Both the position numbers and the translations under genes were made by a program. Below, in pieces: positions 41,695 through 52,139 of a DNA stretch of 64,000 nt (positions within the stretch are counted from its first letter, which is position 1; each line of letters opens with the position of its first letter). The stretch lies in NCBI GenBank assembly GCA_021772915.1, contig JAJFLB010000012.1, positions 124,001-188,000 of the forward strand, read 5' to 3'. The notes beneath the pieces were generated by a model, which worked only from the letters and a program-made list of their open reading frames with translations, ran no database searches and was not told the origin of the DNA. Source of the stretch: Gammaproteobacteria bacterium. GTDB taxonomy: Bacteria; Pseudomonadota; Gammaproteobacteria; Xanthomonadales; SZUA-36.

Positions 41695-41795
41695 GGCTCT
41701 CTCCTGTTGTTGACAGTGATTATTCTACGCACAGCCTGTATGGAGAAACATCCTCAGGACGATCAAATTCATACGCGATCGTCTAAAATGAACCG

Positions 41796-42740
41796 ATGGA
41801 TACGTTAGGTGGACTACTGGACGCACCGCGCGCACGTGGTGCTTTCGCCCTGCGCACGGTAATGAGCTCACCGTGGTCGCTGAGAATCCTGGCCGAATCG
41901 CCAGTCACACTAATCGCCGGCGTATCCGGCGAGACATGGGTTGTGCCCGACGATGGCGAACCGGTGCGAATCGGCCCAGGGGACATCGCCGTTACCCGCG
42001 CACCGGAACATTACAGCGTCGCCGACTCACCCACAATGCCGCCAACCGTGGTGATTCACCCGGGCCAGCGCTGCTGCGACCTGGACGGTAACTCCGTCCT
42101 CGAGGATATGACGCATGGCGTACGAACATGGGGCAATGACCCTGACGGCTCGACGGTTTTTCTGGTCGGCGCATATGAGCATCTGAGTGACATCAGTGAT
42201 CGCTTGTTGCGCGCCCTGCCGCCGGTACTGTCGATGTCGCACGCCGACTGGGAGTCCCCCCTCGTTTCATTGCTCTGCGACGAGGTTGTCAAAGACGAGC
42301 CGGGACAGGCCGCGGTACTGGATCGGATGCTCGACCTGCTGCTTACGGCTGTGCTCAAGGCCTGGTTCGCGCAACGGGATGCCAGTAGACCGGAGTGGTG
42401 GCGATACCAGGGAGACCGTATCATCGAGCGAGCGCTGCGTATCATGCACGACGATCCCGCCTATCCATGGACGCTGGACAAGCTTGCCGCGGAATCAGGT
42501 GCGTCTCGAGCTTCGCTGGCGCGCCGTTTCCATGATCTGGTGGGCGAGCCGCCTATGACCTTCTTAAAACACTGGCGGATGGCAATGGCGGCCGACTTGT
42601 TGTGCCAGCCGGACGAAACAGTGAGTACCGTGGCAGAGAAAGTCGGCTATTCGACCCCGTTCGCGTTTAGCGCTGCGTTCAAGCGTGTCCGAGGCATTAG
42701 CCCGCAGCAACACCGCGCAACCGCACACTCAACTGTGTGA
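41796..42740 (+). CDS. AraC-family transcriptional regulator (AraC_binding/cupin N-term)
   Basis: C-terminal HTH DKLAAESGASRASLARRFHDLVGEPPMTFLKHWRMAMAADLL...VAEKVGYSTPFAFSAAFKR; divergent from the NmrA/DUF1772 pair. Confidence 0.92.
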   Translation: MDTLGGLLDAPRARGAFALRTVMSSPWSLRILAESPVTLIAGVSGETWVVPDDGEPVRIGPGDIAVTRAPEHYSVADSPTMPPTVVIHPGQRCCDLDGNSVLEDMTHGVRTWGNDPDGSTVFLVGAYEHLSDISDRLLRALPPVLSMSHADWESPLVSLLCDEVVKDEPGQAAVLDRMLDLLLTAVLKAWFAQRDASRPEWWRYQGDRIIERALRIMHDDPAYPWTLDKLAAESGASRASLARRFHDLVGEPPMTFLKHWRMAMAADLLCQPDETVSTVAEKVGYSTPFAFSAAFKRVRGISPQQHRATAHSTV

Positions 42741-42903
42741 GCCATCGCATTCTGCTTGGAACCCGGTATAAGAAGGCCAGCCCGATTACTAATGCTCCTG
42801 GCCTATTCTGTTGAAAAACTCGTCTTGAAAGCCAAGATTCTTAAACTACCTGAGTGACCTGTGAAGTCGACTCTCGTGATCTTCTACCAAATATGCTACT
42901 TAT

Positions 42904-42967
42904 CCCGGGCCTCTTTCACCTTCTGAAATCATTTTAGCCCGGGCCTCTTTCAACTTCTGAAATCATT
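42904..42967. repeat. Tandem direct repeat, 2 copies, period 34 bp
   Basis: cccgggcctctttcaccttctgaaatcatt (42904) and cccgggcctctttcaacttctgaaatcatt (42938), one mismatch. Confidence 0.9.
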
Positions 42968-43168
42968 GTGCGTTCAGGGTTGTGTCGCCTATTTGCCCGG
43001 CACCAGGAGATGGGCTGGTCGATCAAGGAAGTCGCCAGGGAAATTGGTGTCGATCCATGCACGTGGAGCAAATGGGAGCGTGGACAGTCAATCCTATACC
43101 GTCAACACCGGGTACTTATGGCTCGGCTGCTTAAGGCCCACACGCTGGTTGTTTTGGTAATTTGTTAA
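42968..43168 (+). pseudogene. XRE-type HTH fragment (truncated)
   Basis: MGWSIKEVAREIGVDPCTWSKWERGQSILYRQHRVLMARL; high DNA similarity to 53340-53465. Confidence 0.7.
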
Positions 43169-43459
43169 ACAGAACTTATTGTCTTATGTTACATTTGGGG
43201 TGAATAGATTGTAAACATTTAAAAAAACAAACACAGTTTTTGTTTTATTTGCCGCAGAGTAGAACACTGACTTAACTTGGCCCTTCATTGGGCTGATTTG
43301 GTCGGTGTGCATGGTGGAGACAGTCACCGATACTCTGCGGTCGTGCCGATATTTTTCCAAGCACCCCGTGAGTGTATCTACACTTAAATGTGGGAGCACG
43401 CGTGAGATATGATCTGACTTTTGCAGCAGAGCACCGGGGCGGGTGAGCTGAGTGATGAC

Positions 43460-46400
43460 ATGAGTACCCGCCCCACTAAACCTGCTGAGCAACAAAAACA
43501 AGTTGAGGAAGCGTTGAGTGAGAGCGAACGACGCTACCGGGAATTGTATGAAAACGCACCGGTCGGCTATCTGTCCGTTGGCGTCGACTTTATCATCCGC
43601 CGTTGCAACGGGTTGGTTTGTGAAATGCTGGGATTCTCCCCGGATCAACTGATCGGCAGACCCATCTTTGATTTGCACATGGACTCGCCAACCGGCAAGG
43701 AGCAAGCCCGCCAAGTCTTCCAAAGTTTCCGTGCGGGGCAAGAAGTACTTGCCGATGAGTTACAGGTAAAGTGTGTCGATGGCTCGTTCCTGTGGGCCGA
43801 AGTGACGTTGAAGGCCTCGCGGGATAAGCATGGCAGAATTGTAGAAATCCATTCCATGCTGGTGGACATCACTGAACGTAAGCGGGCCGAGGAGGCCCAG
43901 CGGCAAAGTGAGGCACACTTGCACACGCTGATCGATACCTTACCCGATCTTGTTTGGTTGAAGAATACCGACGGCGTCTACCTGGACTGCAACCACAGGT
44001 TCTCAAATTTCTATGACACCAGTGAAACCGAGATCATCGGTAAATCAGATTGCGACTTTGTGGAGGAGAAAGAAGCGGCTGTTTACCAGGAGCATGACCG
44101 GAAAGTGATGCTCGAAGGCAAACCACACAGGTACGAAAAGGTCGTTACCTTCAGGGATGACGGTCACTCAGAAACACTCGAAATCATCAAGGTTCCAATG
44201 CACCAGGCGGATGGCAGCCTGGTGGGTGTATTGGGGGTTGGTCACGACATAACAGCGTATAAACGGCAGGAGGCAATCATTGCTGCGGGGGCACGTCGTG
44301 CCGAAGCATTGCTCGCGATGCCCCGCTATGCGCAACACCTGGATGAAAACGCCTTCATGCAGCGTGCTCTGGAGCTGGCGGAGGACCTTACCAACAGCAG
44401 TAATTCCTTCCTGCATTTCGTTCACGATGAGGAAGAGTGCATCGAGCTGATCACCTGGTCACGCCATACGGTTTACGATAAACACTATCCGGGCCGAGGT
44501 GATGGTATCTGGACAGATACCCTGCGCAAGTGTGAGCCGGTGGTGATCAATGACTATCCCGGTTATGCACAAACTCCTGATCATAGCGGGCGGCAAATCG
44601 AACTGCAGCGTTTACTCAGTGTGCCGATCATCGACAACGGCAAAGTGATGATGCTGGTGGGGGTGGGCAACAAGGACAGTGACTATACCGATCTGGATAC
44701 CCAAACCTTGCAACAGATGGGTAATGAGATTTGGAACATCGTGCAGCGGCGCCGTGCGGAAAACAAGATGAGGCGCTTCTCGCGGGTGCTGGAACGATCA
44801 TTAAATGAAATCTATATTTTCGACAGTGAAACCCTCCGCTTTGTCGATGTAAACCTGGGCGCACGTAAAAATCTCGGTTACTCCATCGAGGAACTGCAAG
44901 GCATGACACCGGTGGATTTGAAACCGCAGTTTACAATCCTGTCATTCGCTGAGCTGATTGAACCCTTGCGTAGTGGTCAGCAGCAAGAAATAGCCTTTAC
45001 AACGCTCCATCGCCGCAAAGACGGCTCCAGCTACGCGGTTGAAGTCCATCTGCAGTTGATGGATGAAGATCCACCGGTCTTTGTCGCGGTCATTTTGGAC
45101 ATCACCGAACGTGAAGAGATGGAGAGTGAACTGCGTAAGCTGGCACAGGCGGTGGAGCAAAGCCCAGAGAGTATCGTCATCACCAATATCGATGCCGAGA
45201 TCGAATATGTAAACGCCGCATTCACACGCAACACAGGGTACAGCAGAGAGGAAGTGAAGGGTAGAAACCCACGTATGCTTCAATCAGGTGATACCCCGAG
45301 GGAAACCTACATTGCGATGTGGGATACGCTGCGCAGCGGTCAGTCCTGGGGGGGGGAGTTTTACAATCGACGTAAAGACGGCGCTGTGTATATCGAAATG
45401 GCCCTGGTCGTACCATTGAAGCAACCCGATGGCACAATTACTCACTATCTTGCGGTGAAGGAAGACATCACCGAGAAGAAACGACTGGCCGAAGAACTGG
45501 CCGAGCACCGCCACCACCTTGAAGAACTGGTGGAAGATCGGACCTCGCAACTGACCGAGGCGCAGGAAAAAGCGGAAGCTGCGAATCAAGCCAAGAGTGT
45601 CTTTCTGGCCAATATGAGTCACGAGATCCGTACTCCTATGAACGCCATAATCGGGCTTACCCACCTGTTGCAACGAACCGATCCGACCAAGCAGCAGGCG
45701 GTGCGCTTGTCGAAGATTGATACCTCTGCAGGGCATCTGTTGTCGATCATCAATGATATTCTGGACCTTTCCAAAATTGAGGCCGGCAAGCTGACGCTGG
45801 AACATTCAGATTTCAGCCTGAGTACCATTTTTGATCAAGTCAAGTCGCTGTTAAGAGAACAGACCCGGTCCAAGGGTCTGAGTATTGAAGTAGACCAAAA
45901 CGACGTGCCTGAATGGCTCAAGGGTGATCCTACCCGTCTGCGCCAGGCCTTGCTTAACTACGCCAGCAACGCTGTTAAGTTTACTGAGCAGGGCACGATT
46001 ATGCTGTGTGCCAAAAAGCTGGAAGAACTCGAAGGCGAGATGCTGGTGCGCTTCGAAGTACAGGACAGCGGTATTGGTATTGAGTCCGATAAGCTATCTG
46101 ATCTATTCCGGGCCTTTGAGCAGGCTGATGCGTCCACCACGCGTAAACATGGTGGTACCGGCCTGGGCTTGACCATTAACCGACGTCTGGCACAGTTGAT
46201 GGGTGGCGAAGCGGGGGCAGAAAGTGAGCCGGGCAAAGGCAGCACGTTCTGGTTCACCGCCCGACTCCGTCGCGGTCAAGGTGTAAAGTCGGCCACTGCA
46301 GCAAAAAACTTAACGGATGCCGAAACCCAGTTACGGACCCGTTATGAGGGTGTTCGTATTCTGCTGGTTGAAGACAATGCCATCAACTGTGAGGTGGCCG

Positions 46401-46723
46401 TGGCGCTTCTTAGCGGTGTAGGCTTGGCGGTGGATACCGCAAAAGACGGTGCGGAGGCGGTGGCACTGGTGGGTGAGGGTGTCTATACCCTGGTGTTGAT
46501 GGATGTGCAGATGCCGGTAATGGACGGATTGGAGGCGACCCGGGTGATTCGGGAAGACAATACGGACCTGCCCATCCTGGCGATGACAGCCAATGTGTTT
46601 GCAGAGGATCGTCGAGCCTGCCTGGATGCCGGTATGAACGACTTTGTCGCCAAGCCGGTCAACCCCCAGCATCTGTTTGCAACGCTTACCAAGTGGTTGC
46701 CAAAGCGGGACGCACTGATTTGA
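43460..46723 (+). CDS. Multi-PAS/GAF hybrid sensor histidine kinase with C-terminal receiver
   Basis: Repeated PAS/PAC motifs, GAF-like segment, His[25 protein letters not shown], HATPase [38 protein letters not shown]...[16 protein letters not shown]...AKPV. Confidence 0.94.
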   Translation: MSTRPTKPAEQQKQVEEALSESERRYRELYENAPVGYLSVGVDFIIRRCNGLVCEMLGFSPDQLIGRPIFDLHMDSPTGKEQARQVFQSFRAGQEVLADELQVKCVDGSFLWAEVTLKASRDKHGRIVEIHSMLVDITERKRAEEAQRQSEAHLHTLIDTLPDLVWLKNTDGVYLDCNHRFSNFYDTSETEIIGKSDCDFVEEKEAAVYQEHDRKVMLEGKPHRYEKVVTFRDDGHSETLEIIKVPMHQADGSLVGVLGVGHDITAYKRQEAIIAAGARRAEALLAMPRYAQHLDENAFMQRALELAEDLTNSSNSFLHFVHDEEECIELITWSRHTVYDKHYPGRGDGIWTDTLRKCEPVVINDYPGYAQTPDHSGRQIELQRLLSVPIIDNGKVMMLVGVGNKDSDYTDLDTQTLQQMGNEIWNIVQRRRAENKMRRFSRVLERSLNEIYIFDSETLRFVDVNLGARKNLGYSIEELQGMTPVDLKPQFTILSFAELIEPLRSGQQQEIAFTTLHRRKDGSSYAVEVHLQLMDEDPPVFVAVILDITEREEMESELRKLAQAVEQSPESIVITNIDAEIEYVNAAFTRNTGYSREEVKGRNPRMLQSGDTPRETYIAMWDTLRSGQSWGGEFYNRRKDGAVYIEMALVVPLKQPDGTITHYLAVKEDITEKKRLAEELAEHRHHLEELVEDRTSQLTEAQEKAEAANQAKSVFLANMSHEIRTPMNAIIGLTHLLQRTDPTKQQAVRLSKIDTSAGHLLSIINDILDLSKIEAGKLTLEHSDFSLSTIFDQVKSLLREQTRSKGLSIEVDQNDVPEWLKGDPTRLRQALLNYASNAVKFTEQGTIMLCAKKLEELEGEMLVRFEVQDSGIGIESDKLSDLFRAFEQADASTTRKHGGTGLGLTINRRLAQLMGGEAGAESEPGKGSTFWFTARLRRGQGVKSATAAKNLTDAETQLRTRYEGVRILLVEDNAINCEVAVALLSGVGLAVDTAKDGAEAVALVGEGVYTLVLMDVQMPVMDGLEATRVIREDNTDLPILAMTANVFAEDRRACLDAGMNDFVAKPVNPQHLFATLTKWLPKRDALI

Positions 46724-46924
46724 ACCGCGCCGATTTTACCGGAGATTTTTTTGTGTAAGCTGCAATGAACACGGTCAAAAATACGAAGTGAAGTCGGCTA
46801 CGCCAGAAAAATTTATTTTTTTAGTACACCAGAAATATTCAGAATTAATTCAGATAGTTTTATATATCATATTGTCTTTTGAAGCGACCTCCGAACTCCA
46901 TGGATAAATAGGAGATTACTACTC

Positions 46925-47908
46925 ATGGCACCGATGCCAGCGGTTTGCGCAAGAGATTACCGTGATTTTACATTTGATGTCGTCTCTCCGGAGTTGCCTT
47001 GTGGTGCTGGCTGGCTGGCAAACTGCTTGTTGGAGCTGAATATCCCGGTTTGGCAACCCTGGGGCTTTGAAGTCAATAATGAATGGCAACGCTTGGCACC
47101 CTTCCATTATCAATACAAAGCCAAATGCGAACCTTGGAAGCAGACACTGCCGGCACTACAGCACTTGCGCGAATATCAATTTAGTTCTGAGAGCGCGGCC
47201 TGTTTCCGCCATCAATGGCCGCTTGCATTTGGAAAAAGACGCCCGTTGGTTTTCTTCGTTCGTGATCCGCGTGATGCGCTTTACTCACACTGGCGTAGAG
47301 CTATTCACAATGATCCGGGTTTTTATTTATCATTCGAGGCTTTTGTTCACTCGCCTTATTATCATTACCCAATCACCTTTCGAGAATACCAACTCCGTTT
47401 CCTGCAAATCTGGAGAAGTTATCTCTCCAAATCTGATCACTTGATTGTTCGTTTTGAAGACTACAAAGCTGATGCCAGACAAACTTTATGCAGAGTTCTA
47501 GATTTTTTGAAGATTAAGGCCGGAGAAGATCAAGTTGATCAGGCGTTGGCTTGTTCGGATTTTTCTGTGCTTAAACGCGTCGAAGATCAACTGGAAAAGC
47601 AAGGGCTATTAGAACGAAAGTTTAACTACGCGGGCATGGCTTTTGAGTATCAACAAAGCTATACGCCCATGATGCACCAGTGTGTGGGATCAGACTTTGA
47701 TGATATCTACCAATGGTTGGGCTATGCCAGTTACGTCGATGCTCGAAGTCAATCCTGCGACTTCCAGTCCGGTGACCATCGTATCAGCGCCATGATGGAC
47801 GTTTTTGATCCACCCGGGAATCCACAAGGAGGGGATAGACGAAAACAGGGAGGTCAGTATCAGCGACGGGGGCCCTGTCGACATGCCATTCAAGGATCGG
47901 CGAAATGA
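46925..47908 (+). CDS. Sulfotransferase-fold protein (candidate phosphoramidate transferase)
   Basis: PLVFFVRDPRDALYSHWRRAI and HLIVRFEDYKADARQTLCRVLDFL are sulfotransferase 3'-phosphate-binding-type motifs; overlaps next gene by 4 nt. Confidence 0.8.
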   Translation: MAPMPAVCARDYRDFTFDVVSPELPCGAGWLANCLLELNIPVWQPWGFEVNNEWQRLAPFHYQYKAKCEPWKQTLPALQHLREYQFSSESAACFRHQWPLAFGKRRPLVFFVRDPRDALYSHWRRAIHNDPGFYLSFEAFVHSPYYHYPITFREYQLRFLQIWRSYLSKSDHLIVRFEDYKADARQTLCRVLDFLKIKAGEDQVDQALACSDFSVLKRVEDQLEKQGLLERKFNYAGMAFEYQQSYTPMMHQCVGSDFDDIYQWLGYASYVDARSQSCDFQSGDHRISAMMDVFDPPGNPQGGDRRKQGGQYQRRGPCRHAIQGSAK

Positions 47909-48411
47909 CGGGTCAACTGTATTGGATAACCGGACTTGCGGGCGCAGGGAAAAGCAGCCTCGCACGCAAGCTGTTTAAAGCCCTCAAACCGGCTACCCCT
48001 GAGCTTGTATATCTGGATGGCGATACATTGCGGGAGCTTTTTGATGCCAACGGGCTATATAGGGAAGCTGACCGCCACCGCCTTGCGTTGCAATATGCAC
48101 ACCTATGTTATTTGCTGACAAGTCAAGGCGTGGATGTTATTTGCGCAACAATTTCCATGTTTGATGATGTGAGAGCATGGAACCGCGAACATTTTCCAAA
48201 TTATATCGAGATTTATCTCAAGGTCTCTTTTTCAGTTTTACAAAAGAGGGATCAAAACAAACTGTATAGCAACCATGCAAGACAACGAATAAATGATGCG
48301 GTTGGTTGTGATATAGATGCCCAACTACCGAAGCAGCCTGATATTGTTTTGTGCAATAACGGAGACAACACGATTGAAGAACTGGTGCGTCGAGTTCTGA
48401 AAAAAATATGA
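47905..48411 (+). CDS. APS-kinase-family protein; predicted cytidine diphosphoramidate kinase (Cj1415-like)
   Basis: Walker A TGLAGAGKSSLARKL, YLDGDTLRELF; lid/motif region ATISMFDDVRAWNREHFPNYIEIYLKV differs from canonical CysC FISPY pattern. Confidence 0.75.
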   Translation: MTGQLYWITGLAGAGKSSLARKLFKALKPATPELVYLDGDTLRELFDANGLYREADRHRLALQYAHLCYLLTSQGVDVICATISMFDDVRAWNREHFPNYIEIYLKVSFSVLQKRDQNKLYSNHARQRINDAVGCDIDAQLPKQPDIVLCNNGDNTIEELVRRVLKKI

Positions 48412-49166
48412 ACAATTCACTTGCCTGGGATTACACGCCATTGGCGGACGCATATCAAAAGAGGCCAAACTATCCTCAGGCAATCATCAGTCAGATTATT
48501 GATTTCACAGGTCTGCAACCGGGTGACGATGTATGTGATATGGGGGCAGGAACAGCTAACCTATCAATTTTGCTGGCTAAGAAGGGTTTACAGATACGGG
48601 CACTGGAACCTAATTTAACCATGCGCCAGCTTGGCGTCCAACGTACCCGGCATTATCAAGAGATCGGTTGGATAAATACCATTGCGGAAGCCTCCCAGTT
48701 ACATAGTAATGCCTATGACATGGTAAGTTTTGGCTCCTCATTTAATGTCGTTGATCGCACCGCTGCATTGCGGGAATCGCTGCGTATCTGTAAACCCAAT
48801 GGTTGGTTCATGGCGATTTGGAATCATCGTGATCTGGATAATCCGTTACAGCAACGTATCGAAACCTGTATCAAAGGGAACTTACCTGGCTACGACTATG
48901 GTCTTAGAAGACAGGACCAGGGGAAGTTTTTGGTGCAAAGTGGCTTGTTTTCTCAGGTCGATTACTTTGAAAGCTCAATGCTGATAAAACAGTGTATCGA
49001 CGATGTACTAGAAGCCTGGTGCTCACATGCCACTTTAAAAAGACAGACAGACAATGAGTTTACCGAGATTATTCAAAAAATAGCCGAAATCCTTCGTGAG
49101 GAAGATTCAAAAACCCTCGAAACACCTTACACGAGCCGTGCATGGGTAGCTCGGTTTCGTACCTGA
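48408..49166 (+). CDS. Class I SAM-dependent methyltransferase
   Basis: DVCDMGAGTANLSILLAKKGLQIRALEPN motif I; NVVDRTAALRESLRICKPNGWF. Confidence 0.85.
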   Translation: MNNSLAWDYTPLADAYQKRPNYPQAIISQIIDFTGLQPGDDVCDMGAGTANLSILLAKKGLQIRALEPNLTMRQLGVQRTRHYQEIGWINTIAEASQLHSNAYDMVSFGSSFNVVDRTAALRESLRICKPNGWFMAIWNHRDLDNPLQQRIETCIKGNLPGYDYGLRRQDQGKFLVQSGLFSQVDYFESSMLIKQCIDDVLEAWCSHATLKRQTDNEFTEIIQKIAEILREEDSKTLETPYTSRAWVARFRT

Positions 49167-49181
49167 AGAAACAACTCCATT

Positions 49182-50225
49182 ATGCGCTCTCTTCAATTTT
49201 CAGGAAAAGCTGAGACTCTACATAAGCTGCAAGGCAGAGTGCGTCATGCCATTGTATTACCGCAACTGCATTTCAGTTTAAAAACATGGTTTGATGCAGA
49301 CAGACATTGGGTTAATTTGGGATTGCAGGAAGAATGGCTGTCTCAGAAGCTTATTGTCCGTAGCAGTGCCCAGTCAGAGGATCACCAGCAGCATTCAATG
49401 GCAGGTCAGTTTCTGTCAGTAGCCCATGTGCAGGGAATTACAGCGATTGAAAAAGCTATTCACCAGGTAATCGAGTCATTTGATGACGAAAACCCATGTC
49501 ATCAAATACTGATACAACCCATGGTCCAGAACATCCGGCTTGGTGGTGTTGCATTTAGCTATGAACCTGGTCGGACCAGCCCCTACTATGTGATCAATTA
49601 TGCGTATGACTCGTCTGTCAGTCATTCTGTAACACAGGGCTTGGGTAACCCATTGAAACTGACGTATATCGCCAAATCAGCAGAGCCGAATCTTGGTGGT
49701 TGGAAGAAACAACTTTTAGATTTGCTCAAAGAGCTGGAGTGTTTGTTTGACAATGACGTCATCGATGTAGAGTTTGCCCTCACGTCTGAGGGTGAGCTCA
49801 TTTTGTTACAGGTTAGACCGCTGGTATTGTCAGGAAAACGATCGGTAACAGCACAGCAACAAAAGACGTTGCTCACCCACTTGAAACAACGGTTCCGGCG
49901 AGCAGGTCAGGAGAGTTATCGATGCCTTGGACAAAGCAATCTCTGGGGTGTTATGCCGGACTGGAATCCTGCCGAGATCATCGGTTTGAGACCAAGACCT
50001 CTGGCATATTCCCTGTATCGAGATTTGGTAACAGATAAGGTCTGGGCACAGCAGCGGCACGATTATGGCTATCGTGATGTTCGGTGTGTGCCATTGATGC
50101 TGGATGTTTGTGGTATTCCCTATATTGACATCCGGGCCAGCTTTAATTCCTTTATTCCGAAGCAATTGCCCGATGAGTTGGCTGGTGGGCTGGTGGGCTG
50201 GTGGAGTATTACCTGCACCGACTAA
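49182..50225 (+). CDS. Predicted L-glutamine kinase (PEP synthase-like), N-terminal part; frameshifted
   Basis: ATP-grasp-type KLIVRSSAQSEDHQQHSMAGQFLSV; IDVEFALTSEGELILLQVRPL; GVMPDWNPAEIIGLRPRPLAYSLYRDLVTD. ORF ends just after the triplicated 8-bp repeat. Confidence 0.75.
   Translation: MRSLQFSGKAETLHKLQGRVRHAIVLPQLHFSLKTWFDADRHWVNLGLQEEWLSQKLIVRSSAQSEDHQQHSMAGQFLSVAHVQGITAIEKAIHQVIESFDDENPCHQILIQPMVQNIRLGGVAFSYEPGRTSPYYVINYAYDSSVSHSVTQGLGNPLKLTYIAKSAEPNLGGWKKQLLDLLKELECLFDNDVIDVEFALTSEGELILLQVRPLVLSGKRSVTAQQQKTLLTHLKQRFRRAGQESYRCLGQSNLWGVMPDWNPAEIIGLRPRPLAYSLYRDLVTDKVWAQQRHDYGYRDVRCVPLMLDVCGIPYIDIRASFNSFIPKQLPDELAGGLVGWWSITCTD
50181..50204. repeat. Perfect 8-bp tandem repeat (GCTGGTGG)x3
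   Basis: gctggtgg gctggtgg gctggtgg read directly at 50181-50204; lies exactly where reading frame changes. Confidence 0.95.
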
Positions 50226-51514
50226 AGGATCATCCACAATGGCATGACAAAGTCGAGTTCAAGATTGTGTTGGCTTCGGACCATTTTTGCCTGCACCAGG
50301 ATTTGCAAGTTTTGTCGAGAAATGGATTTTCCAAAAATGACTGCCACCTGCTGCAAGACTCCCTCATGGAGCAGACGCGCAACATTATTAATCAACAACA
50401 GGGCTTGTGGTTAGGTGACTGCCAAAAGGTGCAAAAGCTTCCAAACCTGCATCAACAAATTATGAGGAGTCAGGTTGATGAAAAGACCAAACTGAGGAGC
50501 TTGCTTGCAATATGTCGCGAGTATGGCACCGGGCCTTTTGCAGGTCTGGCGAGGACAGCGTTTATGGCGGTCTGTTTTTTGCAGTCTCTGGTTAATCGAG
50601 GTGTTTTGTCAACTCTGGATCAGGCACTCTTTATGCGATCTTTGTCTACCGTAAGTGGGAGCTTGTTGCACGCCATGGGCACTACCAGCCGAGATCAATT
50701 TCTTCGTAAATATGGGCATCTGCGTCCCGGTATGTATGACATAACGTCTCCGCGTTACGATCAGATGCCGGACGAGTATTTTTGCTGGAGTTTTGAGACT
50801 CAAGAAACAAAGACTACATTATTTAGGTTGAACAAAAAACAACAAGTACAAATAGATGTGTTGCTAGAACAACACCATTACGAATTCACAGCGACCGAGT
50901 TCATGAGCTTTATCAAAAGAGCGATTGAGTGGCGAGAGAAAGCAAAATTTATTTTCAACCGAACTGTGAGTGAAATCCTTCTGCTTTGTCAACAACTGGG
51001 GCACCAATATCAGCTCGATAACCAGGATCTGAGCTTTCTGAAGATTGATCAGATTATTCAGTTGTCGAGTACAAAAACAGCATTGGAATTTGTGGTAGAA
51101 GCGCAAAAACAATACACACTAACCCAAGCGCTGGTTTTGCCTCCACTTATTACCATGACAGATGATTTTGATAGCTTTCAAATGCCGCCGCAGCAACCAA
51201 ACTTCATCACACTTGAACGGATCACCGCACAGGTGGTGCACTTAGCGGCAATCCCAAGCGTCTCAAGGGGGAATCTGAGGGGGAAAATTATTATGCTGCC
51301 ATCTGCTGACCCAGGTCATGATTGGTTGTTCACTCATCATATTGCGGGTTTGATGACTCGTTATGGCGGCTGCAATTCACACATGGCCATTCGTGCAGCG
51401 GAGTTAAGTTTGCCTGCCGTGATTGGCATGGGGGAAGTATTGTTTCAGCAGTTTTCAAACGCGCAGCTATTGATGCTCGATTGTGAACAGCAGACCATTC
51501 ATCGATTGCAATGA
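50201..51514 (+). CDS. Predicted L-glutamine kinase (PEP synthase-like), C-terminal part with phosphohistidine domain
   Basis: GLMTRYGGCNSHMAIRAAELSLPAVIG swivelling-domain motif; reads continuously with the upstream ORF if one 8-bp unit is removed (DELAGGLVEYYLHR). Confidence 0.75.
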   Translation: MEYYLHRLKDHPQWHDKVEFKIVLASDHFCLHQDLQVLSRNGFSKNDCHLLQDSLMEQTRNIINQQQGLWLGDCQKVQKLPNLHQQIMRSQVDEKTKLRSLLAICREYGTGPFAGLARTAFMAVCFLQSLVNRGVLSTLDQALFMRSLSTVSGSLLHAMGTTSRDQFLRKYGHLRPGMYDITSPRYDQMPDEYFCWSFETQETKTTLFRLNKKQQVQIDVLLEQHHYEFTATEFMSFIKRAIEWREKAKFIFNRTVSEILLLCQQLGHQYQLDNQDLSFLKIDQIIQLSSTKTALEFVVEAQKQYTLTQALVLPPLITMTDDFDSFQMPPQQPNFITLERITAQVVHLAAIPSVSRGNLRGKIIMLPSADPGHDWLFTHHIAGLMTRYGGCNSHMAIRAAELSLPAVIGMGEVLFQQFSNAQLLMLDCEQQTIHRLQ

Positions 51515-52137
51515 AAAAGATTCTTATCACCCAGCGGGTTGATTATATTTCGTCACGTAAAGAGCGACGAGACGCTCTGGATCAACGATGGATATCCCTG
51601 ATGTTGGCGGCAAATTTGTTGCCTGTTCCGGTTGCCAACAACCTTCATTGCGTAAAGCATATGTTGGAGCACGATCACTGCGATGGCTTGTTGCTGACGG
51701 GCGGAAACTCGCTAGTGGCTTGTGGTGGCAACAGTTCAGCACGTGATGATGTCGAGTGCTATTTGCTGGAATGGGCAATCAGGTATTTAAAACCAGTACT
51801 CGGGGTTTGTAGAGGAATGCAGCTCATACAGCATTACTATCAGATTCCGCTGGAACCCGTTCCTGACCACATTGGTGTACAGAAGCATTTGGAGGTGGTT
51901 GCAGATGACCAAGTTGCGCAAATGTACCGCAGTTTAAAGTCAGTGTCAGTTTTTCACCGGGTAGGCTGCTACCTGAGCCAACCGCCACTTAAAACTGTCG
52001 CCAAAACTGCGGAAAATGTGATCATGGCCATTCGACATGAAACCCTACCTGTTTATGGTGTCATGTGGCACCCGGAGCGAGAGGAGAGGATGAGAGAGAA
52101 ACACATTCAACACCTGAAGTTTGTCTTGGATCGTTGA
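51511..52137 (+). CDS. Class I glutamine amidotransferase/peptidase C26-like; predicted gamma-glutamyl-CDP-amidate hydrolase (Cj1417-like)
   Basis: GLLLTGGNSL, VLGVCRGMQLIQHY nucleophile Cys, GVMWHPERE. Confidence 0.78.
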   Translation: MKKILITQRVDYISSRKERRDALDQRWISLMLAANLLPVPVANNLHCVKHMLEHDHCDGLLLTGGNSLVACGGNSSARDDVECYLLEWAIRYLKPVLGVCRGMQLIQHYYQIPLEPVPDHIGVQKHLEVVADDQVAQMYRSLKSVSVFHRVGCYLSQPPLKTVAKTAENVIMAIRHETLPVYGVMWHPEREERMREKHIQHLKFVLDR

Positions 52138-52139
52138 AA

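Noticed and set aside
46925-48411. Plain PAPS sulfation module (sulfotransferase + APS kinase)
   Set aside because: Possible, but the coupled glutamine-kinase-like, amidotransferase and nucleotidyltransferase genes fit the phosphoramidate pathway better, and no sulfate adenylyltransferase is visible; kept only as the alternative.
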